This document shows positions 25,505 to 34,066 of a stretch of DNA of 64,000 nucleotides, piece after piece. This stretch comes from Desulfobaculum sp044987625. Lineage in GTDB: Bacteria; Desulfobacterota; Desulfovibrionia; Desulfovibrionales; Desulfovibrionaceae. The stretch lies in assembly GCF_044987625.1 (NCBI RefSeq), contig NZ_JBJDSB010000006.1:127512-191511 (forward strand), read 5' to 3'. Position 1 is the first letter of the stretch. The number at the start of each line of letters is the position of its first letter. The notes below the pieces were generated by a model. That model did no database searches. It was not told where the DNA came from and was given only the letters and a program-made list of their open reading frames with translations. Both the position numbers and the translations under genes were made by a program.

Positions 25505-26774
25505 CGCCCTGCGCGCCCTGCGCGACACCTTCCGCGAGCTGACGGGCACCGCCGATGCGGCCACGCGCTTCCGCCAGCTTCAGCGCCGCCTGCACCCCAG
25601 GACCATCGCCGCCCATGATGAGCTGCTGGACTGGGCCATCGCCGCCGCAGACAAGGACGCCCCCGCGCCGCAAAGCGCCAGCCTCGCCGCAGAAGGGCTT
25701 GCCCTGCGCGCCAAGGCCCTGCATCACTTTACCGGACGCCTTGCTGGCAGCCCTCTGCGCGTGCTGGTGCATGTCCCCCCGGCTTCGGTCTCCCCCGCCG
25801 GATACTCGGCCTACACCAATCTGGCCCAGAGTCTGGACGTGCTGGGCGTGCCCACGCTGGCGCAGCCCTTTGGCGCGCCATGGCGGGAAGCGCTGGAACG
25901 CCTTGCGCCCAACGTGTTGCTTACCAGCGACCACCGCGTCTACCTTGACGACATCGACCACGACGCCCTAACGGACTACCGCCAAAGCGCGCCCCTGCAT
26001 CTTTTCCTCACCGCATCGCCCGAGGGCGGAGCCGACGCCCCCCTCAGCCAGCGCCTGACCCGCGCCGAAGAGCTTGGCGTACGGGGCTACATGTCGTGGC
26101 ATGCGCGCGAGTCCTTAACCCATGAGGACTATGCCCCGTTCCATGACCGGGGCCTGCCCATCCTGTCCGTGGAGTTTGGCGCCAATATTGTGGACTTCTA
26201 CCCGGCGCCGGGTATCCGCCGGGACATTGACTATGTGTTTCTGGCCTCGTCCAACCGCTCCAAGTGGGACCGCTACGCCGACTGGCTGGCCCCCATCCTG
26301 CGCGAGAGGGCGGGGTTCGTGGACGGGCCGGGATGGCGACATGCGCGGCGGTGCCTGCTCTCCGACGCGCCGCCAGCAGCCCAGCGGAGCATCCTTGCCC
26401 GCGCGCGGGTGGGGCTGAACCTGCACCTTGCCTCGCAGTTTTCACGGCCAACGGAGCTGAACGAGCGCACTTACATCCTTGCGGCCTGCGGCGTGCCTCA
26501 GTTGGTGGACCGCCCCGCCCTGCTCCCGCGCCGCTTTGAGGAGGACGCCCTCTTTGTGGCCGACTCCCCGGCGGCCTACCGTGACCTGCTGCGCACCATC
26601 CTCGCGCGGCCAGACGCAGCGGAAAAGCGCGCCCGCGCGGCCCTGCGTACCGTCTTTGACAGGCACACCACCTTCCACCGCGCCGAAGCCTTTGCCCAGG
26701 AGCTTGCCGCCCTTGTCTGCCCCGCCTACACCACCGCCCAAGGAGACGCCCCATGCCCATCCTGCGCCGGATAA
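25497..26774 (+). CDS. CgeB-like glycosyltransferase
   Basis: This 425-residue protein resembles the CgeB family of spore and surface glycosyltransferases. The C-terminal half has a DYVFLASSNRSKWDRYADWL segment, a LARARVGLNLHLAS motif and an ERTYILAACGVPQL motif, the GT-B donor-site pattern. AAGGAGGG precedes the ATG at 25497, which lies 8 bases inside the end of the GT2 gene. A longer frame that would cover most of the GT2 gene is rejected. The tail overlaps the next gene by 22 bases. The family assignment is by eye and the sugar is unknown. Confidence 0.82.
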   Translation: MRNALRALRDTFRELTGTADAATRFRQLQRRLHPRTIAAHDELLDWAIAAADKDAPAPQSASLAAEGLALRAKALHHFTGRLAGSPLRVLVHVPPASVSPAGYSAYTNLAQSLDVLGVPTLAQPFGAPWREALERLAPNVLLTSDHRVYLDDIDHDALTDYRQSAPLHLFLTASPEGGADAPLSQRLTRAEELGVRGYMSWHARESLTHEDYAPFHDRGLPILSVEFGANIVDFYPAPGIRRDIDYVFLASSNRSKWDRYADWLAPILRERAGFVDGPGWRHARRCLLSDAPPAAQRSILARARVGLNLHLASQFSRPTELNERTYILAACGVPQLVDRPALLPRRFEEDALFVADSPAAYRDLLRTILARPDAAEKRARAALRTVFDRHTTFHRAEAFAQELAALVCPAYTTAQGDAPCPSCAG

Positions 26775-27523
26775 AGAACTGCCTCGTCCGGACCGGAACG
26801 CAGGCCCTGTTCAGCGCCGTCAACCGTCCGGGCGGGCGCTTTCATCTGGTAAGCCGCCCCACATGGCACTGGACCATGCCGGACTGGGACGCCGTACACG
26901 CCATCGCCCGGATGGACGACCCGCGCGGGGCGGACCTGATGCGCCTGTACGCCCTGCACGCCAACATCCGCCGCGTCCTCGGCGCAGGCGTCCCCGGCGC
27001 ACTGGCCGAGCTTGGCGTCTACCGCGGCGTGACCGCGCGCCTTTTCCGCCATCTTGCGCCGCAGCGGCGCCTGTACCTTTTTGATACCTTCGAAGGCCTG
27101 CCCCAACGCGATATCGACGCCGACCCCGTCAACAAGGCCGGGCGCGAATGCGCCAACACCAGCCTTGATCTGGTGAAACAGCGCGTCGGCGAGGACGGCG
27201 TCACCTACTGCCCCGGCTATTTTCCCCAAACGGCCAGCGCCGTACCGGACGACGAACGCTTTGCCGCCGTGCATCTGGACTGCGACCTGCTGGAACCAAC
27301 CCGCGCCGGGCTGGCCTTCTTTACCCCGCGCATGAGTCCGGGGGGCATCATCATTGTGCACGACTACGCCGGAACCCGCTGGCCCGGCGTGGCCGAGGCC
27401 GTGGACGGCTTTTGCGCAGGACGCAGCTTCCGCCCCGTTATCCTGCCCGACGCATCCGGAACCTGCATCATCGCCATCCCCGCCGCGCAGGCGGAGCCAG
27501 AACGCGCACGGAGTACCACATGA
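26753..27523 (+). CDS. TylF/MycF-like O-methyltransferase
   Basis: The 256-residue protein matches the macrocin O-methyltransferase family, which methylates sugar hydroxyls with SAM and Mg2+. Visible features are GALAELGVYRGVTARLFRHL (SAM loop), LYLFDTFEGLPQRD, AAVHLDCDLLEPTRAGLAFF with acidic metal ligands, and GGIIIVHDYAGTRWPGVAEAVD. The family usually acts on a hydroxyl of a deoxysugar, so it probably caps or decorates the glycan. It overlaps both neighbours, by 22 and 4 bases. Confidence 0.9.
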   Translation: MPILRRIKNCLVRTGTQALFSAVNRPGGRFHLVSRPTWHWTMPDWDAVHAIARMDDPRGADLMRLYALHANIRRVLGAGVPGALAELGVYRGVTARLFRHLAPQRRLYLFDTFEGLPQRDIDADPVNKAGRECANTSLDLVKQRVGEDGVTYCPGYFPQTASAVPDDERFAAVHLDCDLLEPTRAGLAFFTPRMSPGGIIIVHDYAGTRWPGVAEAVDGFCAGRSFRPVILPDASGTCIIAIPAAQAEPERARSTT

Positions 27524-29184
27524 CCACCTCCAACGACGACATCCGCCGCCTTGCAAAGCGCCTCCAACTGGACCCCAACGGTTTTGAGTCCAACCTTGCC
27601 CTTGGGCTGCTGCACTTCCGGCGCGAGGAATACGCCGACGCCCTCACCCGCCTCTTGAAGGCCATTGACCAGCGCGAAACGCCTGAGCTTGTGCTTTTTA
27701 CCGGCGCTCTCGCCCATGAGACAGGGCAGGCGGACACAGCCGGGCGTCTGCTGGAGCGCGCCGTGGCCCTTGCCCCGGACGACGCCGACGCCCACGCCCA
27801 CCTTGGCCGCTACCGCGCCGCACAAGGCGACATGTCCGGCGCGCGGGAGCATCTTGAACGCGCCCTTGCCCTGCGCCCGGATGATGCGGAACTGCATAAC
27901 GATATTGGCGTGGCCGCCTATTCCCTTGGCGACCTGCCCGCCGCGCGCCGCGCCCTTGAGCGCGCCACACAGTTGGCCCCCCAGCAGGACACCTTCCGCG
28001 CCAATCTTGGCTACGTGCTGGTGTCCCTTGGCGAAGTAGACGCGGCCACGGCCATCGTCACCGCACTGGAGGGCGAAGGCGCAGAGGATGAAGCCCACCG
28101 CCTGCGTGAAGCCATCGCCGCCCCCGGCGCGCCCGCAGCCAGCCCCGGCGAGCCGCCCTTGTCCTCGCGCCTTGGGCGCATTTCGCCCATGAGCATGATT
28201 GGCAATTTTGGCGAAGGGGCCGGGGAGAAGCGCCCCGCGCTGTCAGTCATCGTCCCCGTCTACAACGAAGCCGGCAATATCACCTCGCTGTATAAAGAGC
28301 TGGCCGAGGTGCTGGGCGCCCTGCACGAAACATGCGAAATCATCTTTATTGATGACGGCAGCACCGACGGCTCCGACACAGTGCTGGCGGCCACGGCGGA
28401 AAACGACCCCCGCGTGAAGGTCATTGAATTCCGCCGCAACTACGGGCAAACAGCAGCCCTGTCTGCCGGGTTCAAATACTGCCGGGGTGACATCGTCATC
28501 ACCCTCGACGGCGACCTGCAAAACGACCCGCACGACATCCCCCGCCTGCTGGAGACCATGGCCGAGGGGTATGACCTCGTGAACGGCTGGCGCAAATACC
28601 GCAAGGACGCCGCCCTCACCCGCCGCCTGCCCTCGTGGGTGGCCAACCGCATCATCAACAAACTCATTGAGGGCACGGGCGTGCAGTTGCGCGACTACGG
28701 CTGTACCCTCAAGGCCTATAAGCGCGGCATTATCAAAAACATCCGCCTCTACGGCGAGATGCACCGATTCATCCCCGTCTTTGCCGCGTGGCTGGGCGTG
28801 CGGGTGGCGGAGATTGAGGTCCACCACCGCCCACGCATCCACGGCGAGGCCAAGTACGGCCTCTCGCGCGTTCTACGCGTGGTGCTGGACCTCATCGTGG
28901 TGCGGTTCTTTTCGGATTATATGACGCGGCCTATTCATTTCTTTGGCAAAATCGCGTGGCTGACCTCCGGGGCGGGCCTTGGGGGCGTGGCGCTTTTGGC
29001 GCTACTTAAGGGAACGTTAGGGCTTGGCGTGTCGTGGGGGATACTGCTGGTACTGGCGGCCCTTGCGCTTATTTCGGGGGTCCATATCGTCTTCATGGGC
29101 CTTATCGGCGAGCTGCTTATCCGCTCGTACTTTGAGGGCCAGCACAAGGACCAGTTCGTAGTCCGCAGGGTGCGGGGAGAATAG
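27520..29184 (+). CDS. TPR domain fused to a GtrB/DPMS-type membrane glycosyltransferase
   Basis: The 554-residue protein has about 210 N-terminal residues of tetratricopeptide repeats (for example DDADAHAHLGRYRAAQGDMSGAREHLE). A GT2 domain from about residue 240 follows (LSVIVPVYNEAGNI, IIFIDDGSTDGS, VITLDGDLQNDP). The C-terminus has two membrane helices (about 480-540), as in GtrB/ArnC-like polyprenyl-phosphate glycosyltransferases. The transferase part alone is of normal length, so the TPR block is an extra N-terminal fusion, presumably for binding partners of the glycan machine. The ATG at 27520 overlaps the previous stop by 4 bases. It probably makes a polyprenyl-phosphate sugar for use outside the membrane. 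Confidence 0.9.
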   Translation: MTTSNDDIRRLAKRLQLDPNGFESNLALGLLHFRREEYADALTRLLKAIDQRETPELVLFTGALAHETGQADTAGRLLERAVALAPDDADAHAHLGRYRAAQGDMSGAREHLERALALRPDDAELHNDIGVAAYSLGDLPAARRALERATQLAPQQDTFRANLGYVLVSLGEVDAATAIVTALEGEGAEDEAHRLREAIAAPGAPAASPGEPPLSSRLGRISPMSMIGNFGEGAGEKRPALSVIVPVYNEAGNITSLYKELAEVLGALHETCEIIFIDDGSTDGSDTVLAATAENDPRVKVIEFRRNYGQTAALSAGFKYCRGDIVITLDGDLQNDPHDIPRLLETMAEGYDLVNGWRKYRKDAALTRRLPSWVANRIINKLIEGTGVQLRDYGCTLKAYKRGIIKNIRLYGEMHRFIPVFAAWLGVRVAEIEVHHRPRIHGEAKYGLSRVLRVVLDLIVVRFFSDYMTRPIHFFGKIAWLTSGAGLGGVALLALLKGTLGLGVSWGILLVLAALALISGVHIVFMGLIGELLIRSYFEGQHKDQFVVRRVRGE

Positions 29185-29187
29185 CGT

Positions 29188-31095
29188 ATGTGCGGCATTG
29201 CCGGAATACTGCACGCAGACGCCCGCCCGGTGGACGACGCCGTCCTTGACGCCATGACCGACGCCCTTGCCCACCGGGGACCGGACGGACGCGGCACACG
29301 GATTCTGCCCGGTGGTGGCGGGCGCGCCAGCGCAGGGCTTGGGCACCGCCGCCTTGCCATTGTGGACCTGTCCGAACGCGGCGCACAGCCCATGTGCAAC
29401 GAAGACGGCACCATCTGGCTCACCTTCAACGGCGAAATCTACAACCACCAATCCATCCGTCCCGTCCTTGAGGACCGGGGGCACGATTTTGCCTCGCGCA
29501 CGGACTCGGAAGTCATCATCCACGCCTATGAGGAATGGGGGAAGGACTGCGTGCGCCGCCTTGACGGCATGTTCGCCTTTGCGGTGTGGGACTGCGCACG
29601 CGGGGAACTGCTTCTCGCCCGAGACCGATGGGGCAAGAAGCCGCTCCACTACTGGGCGGATAACCAATCGCTGGCCTTTGCCTCCGAGCTTGGCGCACTA
29701 CTCCTCGCCCCCCAGATTCCCCGCCGGGTCGACGTGCATTCCCTGTCCCGGTTCCTCCTGCACGAGTACGTCCCCGCGCCGCACTCCATCATCGAGGGCG
29801 CGGCCAAGGTTCCGGCGGGGCATATGCTCCTCTGGTCCGGGGGTACGCCGCGCATTGAGCGCTACTTTGAGCCGCCTTTTGTGGACGCCTACGCGGACCT
29901 CTCCCTGCCGGAAGCCACCGCGCGCCTTGAGGGCCTGCTGAAAGCCGCCGTGGAAAAGCGCCTGATGAGCGACGTGCCCCTTGGCATCTTCCTCTCCGGC
30001 GGGCTGGACTCCAGCGCCATCACCTCGCTGATGGCCGAGTGCCTGCCGCCGCAGGACATCCGCACCTTCTCCATCGGCTTTAAGGAGCAGAGCTTTGACG
30101 AGTCCCCCCATGCACGGGCCGTGGCCTCAGCCATAGGCACCCGGCATCACGAGCGCCTGCTCACGCCGCAGGCCATGCTGGACATCCTTCCCGGCGTGCT
30201 GGACAGCCTGTCCGAGCCCATGGCCGACCCCAGCATCCTGCCCACGTCGCTGCTCTCCGCCTTCACGCGCGAGCATGTCACCGTGGCCCTTGGCGGCGAC
30301 GGCGGCGACGAGCTTCTTGCCGGGTACGATCCCTTCCGCGCCCTGACCCCGGCGCGGCTTCTGGACGCCCTGCCGCGCGGCCTCATGCGCCTTGCTACGC
30401 GCGCGGCGTATGCCGTCCCGGCCTCGGAGCGGAATATGGGGCTGGTCTTCAAGGTGCAGCGCTTTTTGCGGGGCATGGGCTACACCGGGTGTCAGCGTCA
30501 GCAGGCGTGGCTTTCCGCCTTCCTGCGTGAGGAACAACAGCCCCTGCTGCACCCGGACGCACAGGACGCCGTGGCGGGCTTTGACCCGCTGGATGACCTC
30601 GCCGCGGACTGCGGCGCACGCCACTTTGCCAGCGATATCGACATGGCCTCGTATTTCTACCTGCGCTACTACATGGCCGGGCACATCCTCGCCAAGGTGG
30701 ATCAAGCCTCCATGAGCCATTCGCTGGAGGTGCGCGCGCCATTTCTGGACACGGACCTTGCCGCCTTTGCCTGCGCCCTGCCCCCGCGCCACCGCCTGCG
30801 CGGCATGACCAGCAAGGTCATCCTGCGCCGCCTGCTGCGTGACCGTGTACCCCGCAGCATTGCGGCGCGCGGCAAAAAGGGCTTCGGCATTCCGCTGGCC
30901 GCATGGCTTCGCGGTCCCCTGCGCCCGCTGGTGGAGGACACCCTTTCCCCCCGCGCCCTTGCGGCGGAGCCACTCTTCAACACCAAGGCCGTCCGCGCCA
31001 TCGTGGACGAGCATATGTCCGGGCGGCGCGACAGGCGCAAGGAGTTGTGGACCCTTATCTGCTTTCAGTCATGGAAGCGCCGCTTCTGCCCCTAA
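29188..31095 (+). CDS. asnB: Asparagine synthetase, glutamine-hydrolysing (AsnB type)
   Basis: The 635-residue protein has an N-terminal class II glutaminase with the catalytic Cys2 (MCGIAGIL) and HRGPDG. The synthetase domain carries the ATP pyrophosphatase loop SGGLDSS at residues 270-276 and GGDGGDELLAGY. It converts aspartate to asparagine with ATP and glutamine. AsnB-like enzymes at the end of glycan clusters may instead amidate a sugar acid. Its position 3 bases after the fused glycosyltransferase suggests such a role, but the sequence does not decide it. It is the last gene of the plus-strand operon and is followed by a hairpin. Confidence 0.92.
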   Translation: MCGIAGILHADARPVDDAVLDAMTDALAHRGPDGRGTRILPGGGGRASAGLGHRRLAIVDLSERGAQPMCNEDGTIWLTFNGEIYNHQSIRPVLEDRGHDFASRTDSEVIIHAYEEWGKDCVRRLDGMFAFAVWDCARGELLLARDRWGKKPLHYWADNQSLAFASELGALLLAPQIPRRVDVHSLSRFLLHEYVPAPHSIIEGAAKVPAGHMLLWSGGTPRIERYFEPPFVDAYADLSLPEATARLEGLLKAAVEKRLMSDVPLGIFLSGGLDSSAITSLMAECLPPQDIRTFSIGFKEQSFDESPHARAVASAIGTRHHERLLTPQAMLDILPGVLDSLSEPMADPSILPTSLLSAFTREHVTVALGGDGGDELLAGYDPFRALTPARLLDALPRGLMRLATRAAYAVPASERNMGLVFKVQRFLRGMGYTGCQRQQAWLSAFLREEQQPLLHPDAQDAVAGFDPLDDLAADCGARHFASDIDMASYFYLRYYMAGHILAKVDQASMSHSLEVRAPFLDTDLAAFACALPPRHRLRGMTSKVILRRLLRDRVPRSIAARGKKGFGIPLAAWLRGPLRPLVEDTLSPRALAAEPLFNTKAVRAIVDEHMSGRRDRRKELWTLICFQSWKRRFCP

Positions 31096-31158
31096 CCGGC
31101 CCCGCTCCCTCAGAAAACGCGCGCAGATTCTCCCGCTCGCCCCCCCCCTCACACGCAA

Positions 31159-31192
31159 ACAGCCCCGGCTCCCATATGGGAACCGGGGCTGT
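31159..31192. terminator. Hairpin between convergent genes
   Basis: ACAGCCCCGG (31159-31168) pairs with CCGGGGCTGT (31183-31192), with the palindrome CCCATATGGG in the loop. T-rich DNA is short on both sides, so it is a moderate terminator serving asnB and probably the small minus-strand gene. Confidence 0.75.
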
Positions 31193-31216
31193 CCTTCACA
31201 GCGGGCCGCGTGCGGC

Positions 31217-31477
31217 CTACTCGTCGTCTTCCGTCTTTGCGGAGCGGGTCTTGCCATACTCGACACGCGCTTCCCAGACCTTTTTGCCAATACGGCGGCC
31301 AAGGTCGGCCTGCCGGGAGCGGATGAGCGCTTCGGCGGCCTCGCGGTTGCCCTCTACCTTGAGCATGGTCGCGGATTCGAGATCCCGCAGATATTTCTCG
31401 CACTCCCGGACAAGTCCGGACAGGTCGAGTGTGCCGAGTTCCTCAGGAACCCGCACAGAACGTACTTTGCGCGGCAT
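31217..31477 (-). CDS. Small basic/acidic protein of unknown function
   Basis: I do not recognise this 86-residue protein. It begins MPRKVRSVRVPEELGTLDLS, a basic strand followed by a helix, which could be a ribbon-helix-helix-like DNA-binding start, but no family signature is decisive. The rest is helical and charged and ends in TEDDE. The ATG at 31477 is preferred to the one at 31498 because GGAGGAT sits at ideal distance before it. It is transcribed alone, convergent with asnB. Confidence 0.6.
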   Translation of the reverse strand: MPRKVRSVRVPEELGTLDLSGLVRECEKYLRDLESATMLKVEGNREAAEALIRSRQADLGRRIGKKVWEARVEYGKTRSAKTEDDE

Positions 31478-31553
31478 TGCGTTATCCTCCGATACCATGA
31501 AATACGATATGATTACATTTTGTCAACGCCGCGTCTGGTGCCTGCTGACGCCT

Positions 31554-32825
31554 CTATGCCGGTTCGCTGGCTGACCGGGGCGCGTCCTGCGCCGCCAGCC
31601 GCCGCAAAGCGCGGATGCGGTCCAGCACCGGCGGGTGCGAATAGTTGACGAACACATACGCCGGATGCGGCGTTAAATTCGACAGGTTGGACACGGACAG
31701 CGTCTTCAGCGCGGTGACAAGGGCCTCCGGGTCGCCCGTGGTGCGCGCGGCAAAGCGGTCCGCCTCGTACTCATGACGGCGCGACACAGCCTGCGCCGCC
31801 ACGGACAAAACAAGGGACACCGGCGTATACAGCAGCATAAAGAACACCAGCCCGGCATACACCGTGGGCTGGGCCATGCCGAACGCCCCGGCAAGCTCCG
31901 CGTCCGTCAGGAAAAAGGACATTAGCCAAAACACCACGCCCGTCTTGATGATGGACACCACAAGAAAGCGGCGCACATGCCCAAGGGAGCTGTGCCCCAC
32001 CTCGTGCGCCACAATGGCGACAATCTCACGCGGGGTGTGCTTGTCGATGAGGGTGTCGAACAGCGCAATGCGCTTGCGCTTGCCGAAGCCCGTAAAAAAA
32101 GCGTTGGATTTGGCCGAGCGACGCGAGCCGTCTATCACGAACAGGCCCGACAACTCAAAGCCTACCTTGTCGATGTAGGATTCAATGGCGTCGCGCAGCT
32201 GGCCCGGCTCCAGCGGGGTAAAGGTATTGAACAGCGGCAGGATAAACGTTGGCGCAATATACTGCAGGCCAACCATCACACATACCAGCGCGCCCCACGC
32301 CCACAGCCACGCCAACTCGCCCGCCGTGGTAAAGAACCACAACAGCATCGCCAGAATGGGCCCACCAATGGCAACGGTCAACAGCCATGACTTGGCCCTG
32401 TCCATGGCGAACGTCGCAAAGGTTGTGGTATTGAATCCAAAACGCTCCTCAAGGACAAAGGTGCGGTACAGGGCAAAAGGAACAAACAGCACCTCATTCA
32501 GGGCCAGCAGGATGCCCATGAACACCAGCCCCGTCACAAGGGGACCGCCGCCAACGGCGCGGGCGACGGCGTCCACCGCCGGAAAGCCCCCAAGCAGGAT
32601 AAAGGCAACCATGGCCGCCAGCCCAACGGTATCCGCCACCAGCGAATACCGCGACGTGGCGCGTGTATACTCCTGCGACGACGCATAGGCCTTCGCATCA
32701 AAAACATCCGCAAACTCCTGCGGCACCGTGGGGTCCAGCGCGGCGGCATTCAGGCGGGAGACAGTCGTATTCACGGCCCAGCCAAGGACCATGGACCCAA
32801 TAATGACAATGAGATAGATATTCAT
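31554..32825 (-). CDS. M48-family integral membrane metalloprotease (Ste24-like)
   Basis: The 423-residue protein is a polytopic membrane protease with the zinc motif HEVGH at residues 274-278. The third ligand Glu lies in HEYEADRFAARTTGD. Several hydrophobic segments occur before and after the motif (for example LVADTVGLAAMVAFILLGGF and IIKTGVVFWLMSFFL). The N-terminal layout is that of Ste24/CAAX-protease homologues rather than the shorter HtpX. In bacteria these are thought to act in membrane protein quality control. The ATG at 32825 starts MNIYLIVIIGSMVLGWAV; longer frames would precede the first helix with unrelated sequence. It is divergent from the Mut7-C gene. Confidence 0.92.
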   Translation of the reverse strand: MNIYLIVIIGSMVLGWAVNTTVSRLNAAALDPTVPQEFADVFDAKAYASSQEYTRATSRYSLVADTVGLAAMVAFILLGGFPAVDAVARAVGGGPLVTGLVFMGILLALNEVLFVPFALYRTFVLEERFGFNTTTFATFAMDRAKSWLLTVAIGGPILAMLLWFFTTAGELAWLWAWGALVCVMVGLQYIAPTFILPLFNTFTPLEPGQLRDAIESYIDKVGFELSGLFVIDGSRRSAKSNAFFTGFGKRKRIALFDTLIDKHTPREIVAIVAHEVGHSSLGHVRRFLVVSIIKTGVVFWLMSFFLTDAELAGAFGMAQPTVYAGLVFFMLLYTPVSLVLSVAAQAVSRRHEYEADRFAARTTGDPEALVTALKTLSVSNLSNLTPHPAYVFVNYSHPPVLDRIRALRRLAAQDAPRSASEPA

Positions 32826-32869
32826 GGCAGGCTCTACTCGAATGTTTGACGACAACAAGCGGGGATGAA

Positions 32870-33673
32870 GTGGTACACCCTGTCGCAGTCTTTCGGTTCC
32901 ACGGTGACATACGGCAATTCCTGAAGCCCGGCAACACGCGCCGCGCCTTGTCCGGACTCTCCAGCCTGCGCGAGGCCCGCTCACGCGGAGAAATCACCGT
33001 CCCAGCAGCCCGAAGCGCCGCCATCAAGGACGAGATTGAAGCCGTCGGTGTGCCGCACACCGAGGTAGGGCGCATTCTTATGGCCGGCGTGCCCTGCGGT
33101 TTTGACACGCACCTCGCGCCGGGAGCCGTCTACGACGTGCATCCCCTCGCCCCGCCCGTGGACGTCACCACGCCCCATCCGCTCCACCCCACGCCCTTTC
33201 CGGGGGTGCGCTTTATCGTGGACGTGAACGTGCGCCAACTGGGCACCCTGCTGCGCCTGCTTGGCTGCGACGCGGCCTTTGACAACGTATGGGATGACGA
33301 TGAAATCGCCCGCCGCGCAGAAAAGGAACGCCGCATCGTCCTCACACGAGACCGCGCCCTGCTCCACCGCTCCGCCATCGTCTGGGGCCGGCTCATCCGC
33401 AGCGCCGCGCCGGACGATCAACTGCTGGAGGTGCTGCATCTCTTCGGCCTCACTGGCCCCTTCACCCCGTTCACGCGCTGCCTACGCTGCAATACACCCC
33501 TTGAGCGCGTCCCCAAGGCGGACATCCTCCACAGGCTTCAGCCGCTCACCAAAAAATACCATACCACCTTTCACATCTGCCCGACATGCCAGCGCATTTA
33601 CTGGCCCGGCACCCACAGGGACGCCATGCTGGAGCGGCTGGCACGGCTGGGGATTCGTGTTGGAGGGGGGTGA
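32870..33673 (+). CDS. Mut7-C RNase-domain protein with N-terminal ubiquitin-like domain
   Basis: The 267-residue protein has a beta-grasp ubiquitin-like start (HPVAVFRFHGDIRQFLKP, about residues 2-85). A Mut7-C PIN-like nuclease domain follows, with acidic residues in RFIVDVNVRQLGTLLRLLGCD, DDDEIARRAEKERRIVLTRDRALL. A C-terminal zinc ribbon is made of CLRC and CPTC. Such proteins are predicted RNases acting on structured RNA; the substrate is unknown. The GTG at 32870 is preferred because GGGG lies at a suitable distance before it. A TTG at 32846 in the same frame has no ribosome-binding site. It is divergent from the M48 gene. Confidence 0.85.
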   Translation: MVHPVAVFRFHGDIRQFLKPGNTRRALSGLSSLREARSRGEITVPAARSAAIKDEIEAVGVPHTEVGRILMAGVPCGFDTHLAPGAVYDVHPLAPPVDVTTPHPLHPTPFPGVRFIVDVNVRQLGTLLRLLGCDAAFDNVWDDDEIARRAEKERRIVLTRDRALLHRSAIVWGRLIRSAAPDDQLLEVLHLFGLTGPFTPFTRCLRCNTPLERVPKADILHRLQPLTKKYHTTFHICPTCQRIYWPGTHRDAMLERLARLGIRVGGG

Positions 33674-33705
33674 TGGTTGAGGGGAAAGAGGGAGAAAGCA
33701 AAGAA

Positions 33706-33738
33706 AAAGCGGCCGACGCAGAATGCGTCGGCCGCTTT
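33706..33738 (-). terminator. Intrinsic terminator of tRNA-Glu
   Basis: GCGGCCGACGCA (33709-33720) pairs with TGCGTCGGCCGC (33724-33735) around a 3-base loop, extended by AAA/TTT. On the minus strand it is followed by a T-rich run, 11 bases past the tRNA 3' end. It can also stop the Mut7-C transcript from the other side. Confidence 0.9.
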
Positions 33739-33748
33739 GGTATCGAAG

Positions 33749-33825
33749 TGGCGTCCCCAAGGGGATTTGAACCCCTGTTATCGGCGTGAGAGGCCGACGT
33801 CCTAGGCCAGCTAGACGATGGGGAC
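33749..33825 (-). tRNA. tRNA-Glu, anticodon CTC
   Basis: Read on the minus strand the gene begins GTCCCCATCGTCTAGC and ends with GGGGACGCCA, with CCA encoded. The acceptor stem pairs perfectly. The T arm is CAGGGGTTCAAATCCCCTT, and the anticodon loop CTCTCAC gives anticodon CTC, which reads GAG. It matches the usual bacterial tRNA-Glu closely. It has its own promoter upstream and terminator downstream. Confidence 0.97.
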
Positions 33826-33859
33826 GCGCTGGCGGTCCGGGTTGTCCGGATGCCGAGTG

Positions 33860-33888
33860 GTTATGAAGGAGGGGGTGGGGGAAGTCAA
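33860..33888 (-). promoter_or_regulatory. Promoter of tRNA-Glu
   Basis: On the minus strand TTGACT (33883-33888) is followed after 17 bases by CATAAC (33860-33865). The -10 box lies about 35 bases before the tRNA 5' end. It fits a sigma-70 promoter; the spacer is unusually C-rich. Confidence 0.6.
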
Positions 33889-34066
33889 GTGGTTTTTCTC
33901 CATCCACCGGCAGCACAAGCGTACCGCGCTCTTGGGTCCGGCGGGGCATGCGTTGTTCACCCTGCTAGGCGTGGACTTTTTCGCCCGTCTGGGGCTTAAT
34001 ATGAAGGATTGGTGTGCTGCAGCAAGCGCCCGACCAATACGCAACGCATAAGCCAAGGAGAGCGCA

